From NCBI GenBank assembly GCA_030844895.1, contig CM061224.1, positions 27,361,992 to 27,425,991 on the forward strand: a stretch of 64,000 nt of DNA, in the 5' to 3' direction. Position numbers and translations under genes: made by a program. The notes beneath the pieces are model-generated. The model was not told the DNA's origin. It ran no database searches and worked only from the letters and a program-made list of their open reading frames with translations. Shown here piece after piece: positions 31,594 to 42,534 of this stretch. Origin of the DNA: Ambrosia x helenae (taxonomy: Eukaryota > Streptophyta > Magnoliopsida > Asterales > Asteraceae). The stretch's first letter is position 1. Each line of letters begins with the position of its first letter.

Positions 31594-32134
31594 CTAGTGG
31601 GTGTGCCCGCACGTTGCAGCGGGGACCACAACACTTTAAATAGAAAACATGTAGGATTGATTCGTTAGGGTCTAGTGGCCTTTTTTTCAACTCGTACAAG
31701 ACACATAAATCTTAATGACCGAATTTGTGTATGAGTACAACTTAATAATTTCATAATTCAAAGCGTTACCTAATGATTAAAAACACAACTTTCATTATTG
31801 ATTTCTCGATTTCTATATAGTATTATTAAGTTTATAAAACTTTAACTTTCTAAATTACCTAATTTTATATAAAAGATTATAACAAAACATTGCATTATGA
31901 ATTGTTTTTATAGGTTTTCTATTTAATGTGTTCAAAGTAATTATAAAATTGAATGTCATGATCTGTCATAAATTCTCTTGACTTTTGACTTCCTTTTGAT
32001 TAAATTTGATGTTGTAAAGACAGCTTTGCCCCTAGAAGGTAGTTATTTTATGCATTATGTGTTGTTTCAAAAGCAATTAAATTTGTACCTCTTAAATTTT
32101 AAGAAGTCCTTAGGAAATGCTTTATAATATAGTA
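31594..32134 (-). mobile_element. Helitron-like element A
   Basis: Minus-strand 3' end CCCGCTGCAACGTGCGGG plus CACACCCACTAG: a hairpin-forming GC-rich stretch followed by CTAG. The 5' end is TACTATATTATAAAGCATTT. The segment next to the 5' end (TGCCCCTA ... TTAAATTTTAAGAAGTCCTT) is shared with the adjacent element B. Confidence 0.6.
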
Positions 32135-32204
32135 ATAGTGGGTAACCCGCGCGTTGCGGCGGGACTGTTAAATAGGACAAAAAATGACGAAAAAACGTTG
32201 AATC

Positions 32205-32720
32205 ACGCACACGCATGGCGGTGAGTTAACTCACCATATTAAAAAAAGAAAAGTTAAAAATTATCAAAGAAAAAGTGAAGTAAGTAGAAACGGTAAAAGA
32301 ATCCACATAAAAAAAACTAAACTTTAATGACTTGCTCATATATGTTTAAATGACTTGTACGTTATCACACACAATTTTGTTTTAAAGTATCTTACATTGA
32401 AACATATGTAAAAATATATAACCAATAAAGGACATTCTCATTTCTCTTTCTTCTAAACACCACACGCATGGCGGTGAGTTAACTCGCCATATTAAAAAAT
32501 TGAAAACTTAAAAATTATCAAATAAAGAGTGAATTAAGTCGAAACGGTTAAAAATCCACATAAAAAAAGGAAATAAAAAACTAAAAAAACTTTAATAACT
32601 TGTTCGTCTATGGTTAGATGAATTGTATATTTTCACACGCAATATTGTTTTAAAAAAATCTTACATTGAAACGTATATAAAAATATAAAATCAATAAAAG
32701 ACCTTTTATTTCTCTTTCTT
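32205..32720. repeat. Tandem duplication of about 258 bp inside Helitron-like element B
   Basis: Two copies begin with CACACGCATGGCGGTGAGTTAACTC (32208 and 32462), continue through a GAAACGGT..AAAATCCACATAAAA block, and end with AAATATATAACC and AAATATAAAATC before a TTTCTCTTTCTT tract. They are diverged by substitutions and small indels. Confidence 0.85.
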
Positions 32721-33179
32721 TTAAACACAAGATAATATTATAAAAAACAGTAAGTATGATCTATTTCATATAAAAAAATTAAGGAAAAATATAAAAGCAT
32801 ATTGTTCTATGAATAACGCAACTTTACGTTGTTTAGTAAGATAGGTTCTCAAGATGCCAAATTATTCATGCAGGTGATGTTTCTCAAAAGACTCAAATAC
32901 TTAAAAGTTTAGTAACAGTGTCATGAATAATAATAGATTTACTAACTTTTGTAAAGTATCTAATTCTATATAAAAGATTATAACAAAACATGTAGCATTA
33001 TGAATTGTTTTTTATATGTTTTCTTTTTAATATATTCAAAGTACTTGTAGAAATAAATGTCATGAGCTATAATAAATATCTATTGACTCTTGAGTTCATT
33101 TAGATTAAATATGGTGCTTCAAAGACAAAATTGCCCCTAAAATATAGTTATTATATGTATTTGGTGTTGTATTATAAGC

Positions 33180-33394
33180 CAGTGGCGAAGCTTGACCCGA
33201 AGGTTCGGGGGGTCGGAAGTCACCGGGGGTTCGGAAGTCACTGGTTTCGGGGGGTCGAAAACCAGATTCGGGGGGTCGAAACCCTATATTTTCAAAATTT
33301 TCTATACGGATACTATATAATCAGAACTTCTGCGCGAAAATCCGGGGGGGGGGGGTCGGCCGCCCCTCCCCGCCCCTACAAACCTTCGCCACTG
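33180..33394. mobile_element. hAT-type MITE (215 bp)
   Basis: The ends are CAGTGGCGAAGCTT and CCTTCGCCACTG, inverted repeats flanked by a perfect 8-bp duplication TTATAAGC (33172-33179 and 33395-33402). The G-rich interior (TTCGGGGGGTCG) has no coding capacity. It splits sequence that is continuous in Helitron-like element A, confirming it as an insertion. Confidence 0.95.
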
Positions 33395-33459
33395 TTATAA
33401 GCAAAGTAACTTGTACCTCTTAAATTTTAAGAAGTCCTTGTCAAATGCTTTATAATATA

Positions 33460-33513
33460 GTATAGATATAGATATAGATATAGATATAGATATAGATATA
33501 GATATAGATAGTA
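33460..33513. repeat. (ATAGAT)n microsatellite
   Basis: Eight or so hexanucleotide units starting at the 5' terminus of Helitron-like element B (GTATAGATATAGAT), so it probably grew from the Helitron end. Confidence 0.97.
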
Positions 33514-34370
33514 TAGATATAGATAATCAATTCTCGATACAAGATGACATGTGATGTGTAAGTTACAATGACAATATAATTTAAACACCATCAAGACAAC
33601 TTAGTACACCAGGGTGAAGGTAAGGGAACTTGAAAACGTCACCATTTAATTCAATTGTTAGTACGTACAACTCGCAATGAAAACCCTCCACTCCTTGGTA
33701 AGCACAATGGACTTGTTGGGAGTATAGAAGAGGGATAGGGTCACATGTTGTTATGTAACTTGTATTCATCTTCTGTGGTGTTTTTCTATCATGGGCCGGA
33801 TGGCAGCCTCTATTTGCAGAAAAGAAAAATTATATATAAATCATATGCTAAATTACACTAGACACTTTATGATGCTTTTTAAATCAATGCTATTAACGTG
33901 TTTTGTATTGGAATATTTTTAACTTGCACTTGTGTTTCCACTACAATCATCTTTATGACTAAGCCATAAAATCATGTGGATATTTTATTCACACATCCCA
34001 CAACACATTACATCTTACATGTAGGAGGAAATACGTCAAAGTATTTATAGTTTGTACTTCACCATTGTCTTAAGAAAACATAAAAGAATTAGTGTGGGAT
34101 TAAGATTAATTAAATCTAAAGTAAATACTAAATAGAGTTGAAAAGTGTGGTGTTGCTTTGATGATACAACTAGGATCACCAAGGAATAAATGCATGACGT
34201 GTGTTTAGGTAACAAGAGAAGATAAGAGGTTGGTACCTTGAAAAGAAAAATTGCTATCATTTATTCATTTGGAATTAGATGCTTTAAGCAATTTTCATGT
34301 CACGCATCGTTTCTTTTCCCTTTCACAATGACATTTGTTTTACAAGTGTGATGACCTAATTAGTTTAGAT
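33514..34370. other. No gene seen
   Basis: AT-rich DNA with short unsupported ORFs only. Confidence 0.5.
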
Positions 34371-34409
34371 AAATCTAACATTTGGGCAGTCTTGTAATAT
34401 AATTTGTTA

Positions 34410-35040
34410 AAAATATAAATATACATGTTCAGTTGTGAGTCAATGGGTCAATGGTTTTGGTTTATGGTTTGCTTAAATATCTTGCATAAGTGTCTTTGTA
34501 GGTGCACATGACTTGGTATTGTGTTACAAAGGCTTTGGGCTTGTCTTGGAGGCTTTGGGCTTGTTGCGGTTGTTTGGGTCTGCCCAGTTGTGATAATTGT
34601 CTGGCCCAGCCCTTGTCTTAGTCTCCCGAGTGCATCCTGTCTATTGGTTCATATTGATCCGTGTGTGTCCTGATCGTGTGGCTCACAATGGGTGAGGTTG
34701 TGTTTTCTCGTCAGAATGTTCGAGAGCCTGTATATAAGGCTTGTCTCTCTCATCATGTCTAACTTTTGCCTCTCTGTTTTCTTTCTCACATTCTACGAGT
34801 ACTCTCTCTCTCTTTCACAATATTAGGGTTTCATTCCAAGATCATCGATCTTGATCTTCTAACCTGTGTTGCTCTGTGTGTATTGTAGTGTGATTATCTT
34901 GTAATAATCACTGAGTGTTGAGGGTTTTGTGTGTAGTGAGGTTTTATTTGTATTTTGTTTCTGACACAGATTTGTGATCTTGATTGTTTGAGGAATAAAA
35001 TACAATCTGTGCCGACTATTTTGACATAATTTTATAACAT
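34410..35040 (+). repeat. Possible solo LTR
   Basis: The segment has an LTR-like layout. A TATA box CTGTATATAAGGC lies at 34731, then a CT-rich leader, a polyadenylation-like GAATAAAATAC near 34995, and an end near TTTTATAACA. No second copy, primer-binding site or target duplication was found, so the boundaries are uncertain. A decayed gene promoter is the alternative. Confidence 0.35.
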
Positions 35041-35870
35041 AAGCCTAAGAAGCAACGGGGACCATCAAATTGAATAATTAAGGGTCTGGATTAAATAGGT
35101 AGAAATCATCAACAAGTGTAGACACGTGGGTTTTCTGTAGGGTATTATGGTCAATGCATTAATATTTTATCTCCCTTTCACTTCCTTTTTTTTAATTGTT
35201 AATAACTATTTCATACGATTTTGTCTAAACAAATACACCATAAAAACGAGTGTTTTTTTCTTCAAAATGAGTATACTATTGATATATAAAAAACACAATG
35301 AACAAAGTATGCCCAGTCCCCAGTATTGTGTTTTTCATTTTTTTTCATTGTGCTTTTACAACTGGTGACTCTTACAAATTGTGTGTGATTTAGCATTGCG
35401 TTTTAAAATGAAAGTTTGTTACTAAGTTATTTCATTATTTTTTTTCCGTTACACAAAACACATAAAACATATAGCATTGAGGTGAAAAACACAATTGAGA
35501 TGAGAAACACAATTAAGCTGCGGAAAAAAAAACACAATGTATAGAAAACACATAAACATAAACGTATAACATTGAAGTGAAAACACAATGAAAATAAAAA
35601 CGCAACGTACGTGGGTGTTCTGTAGTGGTCGAGGTGAAGTTTGTTGATGTTGATGTTGGTGACGGTGGTGAGATGCGGTTCAGTGGTGGTAGGGTGTGGA
35701 TTGGGTGGTGGTGACTGGTAAGAATGGATCGGGTGGTGGTGAAGGATAGAGTACCACATATCCGAATATAATTTTTTTTATATTTTTATTATTTTATTAA
35801 ACAACATTTAAAAAAAAGGAAAAGAAGATCAGGTGTCAATTGGTCTGAGTGTTACCGGAAAGTAGGAGTG
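35041..35870. other. Repeat-like spacer
   Basis: Many AAACACAATG motifs, a direct repeat ACGTGGGTKTTCTGTAG at about 35125 and 35608, and a GGT-rich patch at about 35630-35740. No gene is seen. Confidence 0.5.
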
Positions 35871-36068
35871 TCACTGATCATGATGCCAAACAACTTATAG
35901 CTTTAAAATCAGTGTTACCACCGACACTTGAACTTGCATTCAAGATTTGGACTGTCGCCAAAAAAGTTTCACTGATCATGATGCCAAACAACTTATAGCT
36001 TTAAAATCAGTGTTACCACTGACACTTGAACTTGCGTTCGAGATTTGGACTGTCGCCAAAAAAGTTTC
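35871..36068. repeat. 98-bp tandem duplication
   Basis: Two nearly identical copies, 35871-35968 and 35969-36068, starting TCACTGATCATGATGCCAAA and ending GTCGCCAAAAAAGTT. They differ at about four positions, so the duplication is recent. Confidence 0.95.
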
Positions 36069-37136
36069 GACGGAAAAGTGTCTCTGAGGAGTGTCACCAA
36101 CGCCACTTTAACAACTTTTCAAGTTGTTTCAATGGCTGCTAAGAACAACAGCCTCCAAATCTAGTATTTTCTACTTTTCTTGTATAAAAATGTTGTAAAA
36201 GTACAAATTCTTGTAAAAGATGTTAAAATCTAAATAAAAACAAGAAAAGCAATTTCAGATTTCGATATACTTTTTCTCTTCTAAGTTTTTCACATCTTGT
36301 TTCTCTTTCTAAAAATCTAATTAAAAACCAAAAAAATTTAAACCACAAGAGTATTAAGGCTTTGATATCAAACTGTAAGTCCCAAAACCCGAATCCACAA
36401 TGCTAGTGATTGTTTTTAACAAAAATTAAAACACCAATTGGTTTGATGATTAGACCAAAACCCAAAAGAAAAAAATGGAAAACAAGATGAATATGAAGAT
36501 GAACACCCTTAAATATTTCAATGAAACCCAAAAGATGATTTAACAAAAGATAAACCATAGAACCCTCAAAATCTCTTCAATGGGCTAACCAAAAACCTCC
36601 ACCTATTTATATCCACACAAAGTCTAGACTAATTACATTAAAGTCCCTAGAGATTAGTTGAAATAACAAACTATACTAAAAAAAACCATGGGCATCGGCG
36701 GCACTCTGTTGTCGCCGGGATCAGTGTCACCAACGACATTCTACTGTCGTCGGGTTATACTCGGTTAACGGCTCCATGGTTGTTAGTCAACACTCCGCTG
36801 TTACCGGGTGATGCTCGGTCATGTGCGTTGGCGACACTAACTGAGTGTGTCATCGACACTACACTGTCATCGGGGTCTCCACGTTTTTCTTAGATCAGAT
36901 CGTTTACGCCTTTTATTTGTCACATTACCACTATTTGTCTCCTGTAACACTATGACTTCGGTAACCGTCTTTAAACACCAATCAAATTCCTTGTGACAGT
37001 AAGCCTGATACATCTAAGTCTGCAATCTTCTGATAATAACACTTTTAGTCTCCGCACATTCGAGTTGTGGTATACAATGGTCTCAAAGTTCCAACAATTA
37101 TACAAGTCATCTTGGCGGGTTGGTGTAAAAACACTC
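36069..37136. other. Repeat-like DNA with imperfect internal repeats
   Basis: A GC-richer patch at about 36690-36880 has several imperfect GTCGCCGGG/GTGTCACCAACGACA motifs, related to the GTGTTACCACCGACAC motif in the 98-bp duplication. It is probably part of one decayed repeat of unknown type. Confidence 0.45.
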
Positions 37137-37139
37137 TAA

Positions 37140-37424
37140 GAGCATTCATAGCCCGTTCCCATCCCCCGTTTCTTCACAACCAATCACAACCACATATTAC
37201 ATTAAAAATATTACAGTTTCTCTCTCCTCCACTCATAACCACTTTCAACAAATATTAAAAGATAAATGCAGTTTCCTGTTTTCCCCAAATGATTCCCAAA
37301 TAACCCCAATTATACCGATCAACAGTAGATTCCCCATTTTTCTTTACTCACAACCCCTCATACCCACCCCATATAATTTGGAGGACACTCTCACAAAAAA
37401 ATAGGGGACGGGCTGTGAACGCTC
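37140..37424. mobile_element. Tourist-like (PIF/Harbinger) MITE, 285 bp
   Basis: Terminal inverted repeats GAGCATTCATAGCCCGT and ACGGGCTGTGAACGCTC are flanked by the 3-bp duplication TAA on both sides (37137-37139 and 37425-37427). This is the PIF/Harbinger target signature. AT-rich interior without a gene. Confidence 0.9.
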
Positions 37425-37482
37425 TAACGAGCTAAAAGTTAGCATGAACTCGGCTCAGATAAAATTCTATCTCCCTCACATC

Positions 37483-37737
37483 TAGGGATGAGCTCGGGAT
37501 ACCGATCCCGAAAACTCCCAAAACCCAATACTGATACCAATATGGAAAACATACGATACGGTACGGTACGGTATCGGTTCGGTATTAGTACGGTACCAGT
37601 ATGGTATCAGTATTTTACCTCAAATACCGATACCAAAAATACCGAAAACCTCTAAATGTGAGTATCGATACCAAACACCCTCGGTTCGGTACGAGATCGG
37701 TATCAGTTTGGTATTCGGTGCAATATGCCCATCCCTG
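37483..37737. mobile_element. hAT-like MITE, 255 bp
   Basis: Ends TAGGGATGAGC and TGCCCATCCCTG are flanked by 8-bp CTCACATC (37475-37482) and CTCACAGC (37738-37745), matching at seven of eight positions. The interior is dominated by GGTATCGGTA/TACCGATACC motifs in both orientations. Confidence 0.82.
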
Positions 37738-38223
37738 CTCACAGCTCGATGACTCCGCTCATTTATTTTTTAGAAGAAAGTTGGCCCATATAAAAAGAAG
37801 TGTGTCTATAACGAAGAACACATCATTATCACTAATTGGTTAAAGAACAAAAACGAAGTATTAGAGATAGGTTGGATGATTCCCGTTTGAGATTGCAAAA
37901 GTTCATATGTGCCTAGAGCAATTATGAAAAAGACGACAATTGAATCGCTAGAGATAAAGTGTGGCCAAAGGAACTTTTTCAGATGTGTTACAGAGATGAG
38001 GTTTAGTAGTGGAGACAAAAGGGAGTGGAATTATGATGTTGAAGATGAGAAAGTGAGAAATTAAGTGGATGTAATTAAATCATAGTATGTGATTGATTAT
38101 TATGTTAATTCAACTGGCGGTTATTAGTATGTCACCAGACTATAAGTTGTTACACTCTAGTTAGTTAAGGATTGGAAGATTGGCGTGCCTTTGCATCGAT
38201 CGTAGTCTAGGTTAATTCTATAA

Positions 38224-38491
38224 GGCCATGGGGTATACTCTAACCATCTTTAACTCCACCTAGATTCCACATCCTTCATTTTGTCTCTTTTCACACTAGC
38301 TCACTTCAAGGAAATGGTTTAACGCCCTTAACTCTATCTCATCCCTTAACTTTCTCTCTTTTAAGTCATGTTAACATGTTAACTTAGTGTCAATTTAATG
38401 CTCCTTAACATGGGAAGGGAGTGGTGCACAATAAAAGTTAACATGTCACGTCACCGTTAACACTCTTGGTGTGAAGGTATACCCCATGGCC
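38224..38491. mobile_element. Possible MITE, 268 bp
   Basis: Inverted ends GGCCATGGGGTATAC and GTATACCCCATGGCC are perfect over 15 bases. Flanking trinucleotides are TAA and TAG, an imperfect PIF/Harbinger-like duplication. The interior is without a gene. Confidence 0.75.
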
Positions 38492-39212
38492 TAGTCAAAC
38501 TTAGTTATGTATATGTACTTGTCGCAACATTCTAGTTCGTTAAATCTTGAAACTAATTAATTAAGGGGTTGGCTAAATGCACTCCCCTTTTTTACTAATT
38601 GCACTCCCTTCTAAAAAAACAGATTAAAAGTTATCAAATTCTATCATTCTACTTTAAAAAAATCATTTTAGTAACTCATCTTCTTCGTGTAATCAACCAT
38701 TTTTAAGTTACGCACCCCATGAACATCATCTTCATCACATAATTGAAGCATCACTATCCCATGAATCTCGTCATCATCTCGGTGGTACAAAACCCTATCT
38801 GAAATATTGTTAGTTTTAATCTTTATGATTTAATTACTATAGTTTAAGACAAACTTAGATCATGATAGAAGAGAAAATTCTATAAAAAAAAATATAAGGT
38901 TTAATTATGCTCATTTTTGTAATGCCGCTTTAAATCTACAAAACTGCCTATGCAATGTATTTTGTTCAAACAGTCAATTAATCGAGATTCATTAATTTTT
39001 GTGATGATGGATAATACTAGCTAAGAATAACATTGGTTTAATCCCTAGTAATATCAGGATGTTCAAGTATTTGGTATGTGTAATATGCTAAAATGAAAAT
39101 CAACCGTTGTGACATTTTCAAATTCCAATAATGCATGGATTTGTTATTCAGTTAGTGGAACTAGTTTGTTAATGTCTGCATGCTGCTGAAATAAACTGAT
39201 TTTTTTTACAAC

Positions 39213-39320
39213 AGTCTGGTGGTAGGCGGCGGTGGTGATGGACAGTGGTGGGTGGTGGTGGTGGACCATGGTGGTGGATGGTAGTGGTGGATGGTGGTGG
39301 TGGACGGTGGTGGTGGACCG
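39213..39320. repeat. G-rich (GGT-like) minisatellite, left part
   Basis: Imperfect units of GGTGGTGGTGGACxxT. The hAT element and the Gypsy derivative both sit inside this array; it resumes at 40762-40796 after the hAT element. His/Pro/Ser-rich or Gly/Trp/Val-rich ORFs here are composition artefacts. Confidence 0.92.
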
Positions 39321-40761
39321 TAGGGGTGAGCAAAGTACAAGAACCGACTCGACCCGATCATTACCCGACCCGACCCAAAACCCGAACACCCTATAAAATC
39401 AGAACCGAGACATGGAACCTTATTACGGGTCGGTCTTCGGTCCTTAGAAGTCGGTTCCAGTCGGTCCAAATAGGAAAACCCGAACCGAAATTATGTTTAA
39501 AAGCTGTTGAAGCTGCAAAGGGACTAGCTTATTTTTATGACATGCAAGTTCACTATCAGTCTATCACGCATCTAATCTTATTAGAGAATATACATAAACT
39601 CTTTCAAAACACCGAGTGATACAAAGTTTAAGGTTCACGAGAAACTAATTTAGCAACTTCAATGTTCACCGGACAAATAATCAGTTTCATGCTAAACTCA
39701 AATATCAAACAGTAGATTATAGATTTTTATATGAACGACCACTAAACAAATGAACGACCACTAAATCTGAATTATATCTAGTAACGACCACTACTAAATC
39801 TGAATTTTATCTAATAAACGACCACTAAACAAATGAACGACCACTAACTCGTTGGTGGCTTAACTAGTCTAAAATATACTGCAGCAAAAAAAAATATATT
39901 AACTGCAGCAAATTTAAATATACTGCAACAAAAAATATATATTAACTACAGCAAAAACATCGCAGCTAACATATTGACCCATTACATAATAATGCAGTAG
40001 CCTTTTAAATATGCTATAGCAAATTTCGACCATGCGTGACCCAACCCATGTTGACCAATCACAGAATACTGCAGCACCTATCTATTTTGCCAACACCAGT
40101 GTACCAGCAAACGTTTCCAGAGATTTATAAGACAAAAAAGGGCAGAATAATGGAGCACCTATCTAAGCATGCATACCCAACAACAAGATAGATAATCAAT
40201 TTTGTGTCACAAGGACCCTGATCATCTCCTTTGCTTTTTAGCTTTAACTGTTGATCAAAAGCATTATTGGGATCTCATTGTTACCTGCTTAAATTTCATA
40301 AAAGTCTTGAACCACAATTTTAAACTTATAAATTTTCTAATAAATTAGCAAAAAAATGTTATTTATTTACATGGTTTTGCCACAGGGATACAATGCCTCA
40401 GTTAAGTTACTTAAAGTAACTTACTTTAAAGCCTGGACGTACATAAGTGCGATCTGATGTTGACTATAAAAAAAACAAATGAACGACCACTAAATCTGAA
40501 TTATATAGTTGTACAATTGTAATTTAGGCCCAAGATTTGCCGCCTAATATAATGCAGTTAGTTATTTTATTAGAGTACTTCGGTCCGTCGGTTTTTCCTC
40601 GATTTTTACGTATTCTTGGACCGACCCGACCCGAGAACCGGCTCGAGTTATATTTCTGGACCGACTAAAGAACCTAAAAAACATACCCGGGTCGGTTTTG
40701 GTGGAATTTCGGTTCGGTCCTCGGTTTTTTTTTTGGTCCGGACCAATTTTGCTCACCCCTA
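39321..40761. mobile_element. Non-autonomous hAT element, 1441 bp, copy 1
   Basis: Ends TAGGGGTGAGCAAA and TTTGCTCACCCCTA are perfect inverted repeats with an 8-bp target duplication GTGGACCG (39313-39320 and 40762-40769). Subterminal DNA carries many GACCGACCCGAC/GGTCGGTC motifs. The middle has repeated GAACGACCACTAAA and ACTGCAGCAAA blocks. No transposase reading frame is present. Confidence 0.95.
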
Positions 40762-40796
40762 GTGGACCGTGGTGGTGGTGGATCGTGGTTGGTGGT

Positions 40797-41141
40797 TGAT
40801 GGGATTGGGTACTGAATACACCATTCCGCATACCCAAACCCGGCACAACATTGGCGCGCGGAAGGAAGCCATGCGCATGATTTGGTCAAAGCTCATTAAA
40901 TGCACAGTCAATAGTCAAAGGCCGGTCAAGGCGAATATCATGCATGGTCAATAGCCATGCATGAATCACGTAACTACACCAGTTAAGGCGGTATTCGATT
41001 CCACTGTTCCCTTTAATTAAGCTTTCCATATATCACCTTATTAACATAATTAAGAGTGATGGAGACAACCTAACCACGGTTAGGACTTGGGTAATGGTGG
41101 CATACGGACTCTCCTATAAAAGGGATCACATCCCCAATAGG
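40797..41141 (+). repeat. Truncated Gypsy LTR (first 345 bp)
   Basis: Identical in layout to bases 1-345 of the full LTR at 42535. It begins TGATGGGATTGGGTACTGAA right after the minisatellite pentamer GTGGT and keeps the TATA box TATAAAA (about 41115-41121). The match ends at CCCCAATAGG, 20 bases after the TATA box, so essentially only U3 is present. The next bases belong to the antisense gene's first intron. Confidence 0.93.
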
Positions 41142-41225
41142 GAGACATTTGGATGAATAAAGAAACGTGTGAGCAATAACACAAAGCGAGCCTATAAGAC
41201 AAAATAACAAACATAACTTCAATAC

Positions 41226-41985
41226 CTTTTGGAGGATTCGGGTCTTGAACCTCAGGGCAGATAAGGCTAATTCCCAACAAATTCAAAACACTCTCAGGAC
41301 ATTCATCCATCATCAGGGGAGTAGCATGATCATAGAGTGTTTTGTACCAATCCTGATCTTTATACCCCACCATAGGGGGGAATTCAGCAATCTTCTCTCT
41401 CAGACCAAGCACCATCCATTGGAAGGGTGCAGGAATAACACCATGTTTGATATAAAAGAACTTGTCTTTCCATTCATACATGGATTTCACTTTTTCCGAG
41501 ACAAGCTGTTTAACTTTCCGGCGAATACCCAAACTAAACCAACCACTTCCACCACGCGCTGCTTCAAGGACATAGAAAACATTTAATCTCTCCCATGTGG
41601 GTTCAATCTCCAACGAACGACATGTGGCTTCAAAATGCAGTATTCGGCACCACCCATAAAGAGTCAATTGTGTAGGGTGCACTCCATATTTTAACAACAC
41701 GTCCACCACAAATTTGGAGGCCGGCAAACGGAAGCAGCACTTGGTAAAAGCAGCAGCATACAAAGCAATTTTACCAGGAGGGGCCTTTAAAGCAGTTTTT
41801 CCCTCAGCAGGAAGTTCAGGCTCCTATTCCGGCAATATGCCGTACTGGTCAAGAAAACTCAAATAAGAGGCTTCGTCCCACTTAATAGTGGTGGCCTCTA
41901 TACTTTTTGATGATTCTTTCCCCAGATCTTTAACAGAGTCAGATGTTTTACTTGACTCTTGCACATCTTGGGAATCTTGCGACAT
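41226..41985 (-). pseudogene. Antisense ORF (putative gypsy-type transposase domain), exon 1, copy in derivative 1
   Basis: The ATG at 41985 (MSQDSQ) opens a reading frame broken by TAG at 41824-41826, where the duplicate copy at 55.6 kb has Trp. Downstream residues include KFVVDVLLKYGVHPTQLTLY, FEATCRSLEIEPTWE and PAPFQWMVLGLREKI. This looks like the plant 'transposase (putative) gypsy type' domain found in Gypsy antisense or extra ORFs. The exon ends at the donor CCAAAAG|GTATTG. The remaining exons are missing here because the element is a deletion derivative. Confidence 0.72.
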
Positions 41986-42534
41986 TGTTGAAGGATATGG
42001 TAATTTTGGAAAAATAGAGACGTTGAAGAGAAGAAATTCAAACTTTGAAACAGTTGATATGGAAGAGCCACATTCAAAATTTAATTTATAGGCTTTACAA
42101 TTAATGTGCCTGGCGTCATGGACAAGCTTTTCGGAGATGAGCCCAATGAGGTAATGACACGTGTGTAATGGAAAACAAACCGACGTCACACGCGCCTCAT
42201 GCGCCCACTCGCCTGACAACCGCCGCTCACAAGTCTCTGCACACGTCCCCATTGACAGAAGTCATGTCAATACCACTCGCCATATGGACCACAAATTTTC
42301 AAATACAAGGGGGAAATGACACCTGTCCACACATGCAAACTGACGTGTCTCATCAGTGCGGACAGCTGACGTAAATTTCAAAACCCGTTCTCCGCAAAAT
42401 GTTTACGCAAACACGCACGCAAAGTCAATAGGCAGCGGAAAGACCATAAGCATCAACCCACTACAAATAAGTCCAGCATCCCTCACATCTCTTCATCACT
42501 CCTTAGATGAGAGACACACTGGACTGGGGGGACT

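Larger units (their letters stand above)
32135..33466 (-). mobile_element. Helitron-like element B, head-to-tail with A
   Basis: The 3' end has GCCGCAACGCGCGGG followed by TTACCCACTAT (CTAG is altered). The 5' end is TCTATACTATATTATAAAGC at 33447-33466. The 400 bases or so near the 5' end match element A, apart from a 215-bp MITE inserted in element B. Element B also holds an internal tandem duplication at about 32205-32720. Confidence 0.6.

Noticed and set aside
33131..33400. 89-codon ORF
   Set aside because: It spans the MITE at 33180-33394 and its target duplication; chance open frame.
34410..35040. Protein gene promoter and leader
   Set aside because: TATA and CT-rich leader are present, but no coding sequence follows; the layout fits a solo LTR better, still at low confidence.
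39144..39469. His/Pro/Ser/Thr-rich ORFs (also 53007-53291 and 56735-57251)
   Set aside because: They read the G-rich minisatellite; both strands and several frames are open for compositional reasons.
41245..41586. 113-codon plus-strand ORF (also 55064-55405)
   Set aside because: Shadow of the antisense gypsy-type gene, which has the recognisable domain on the minus strand.
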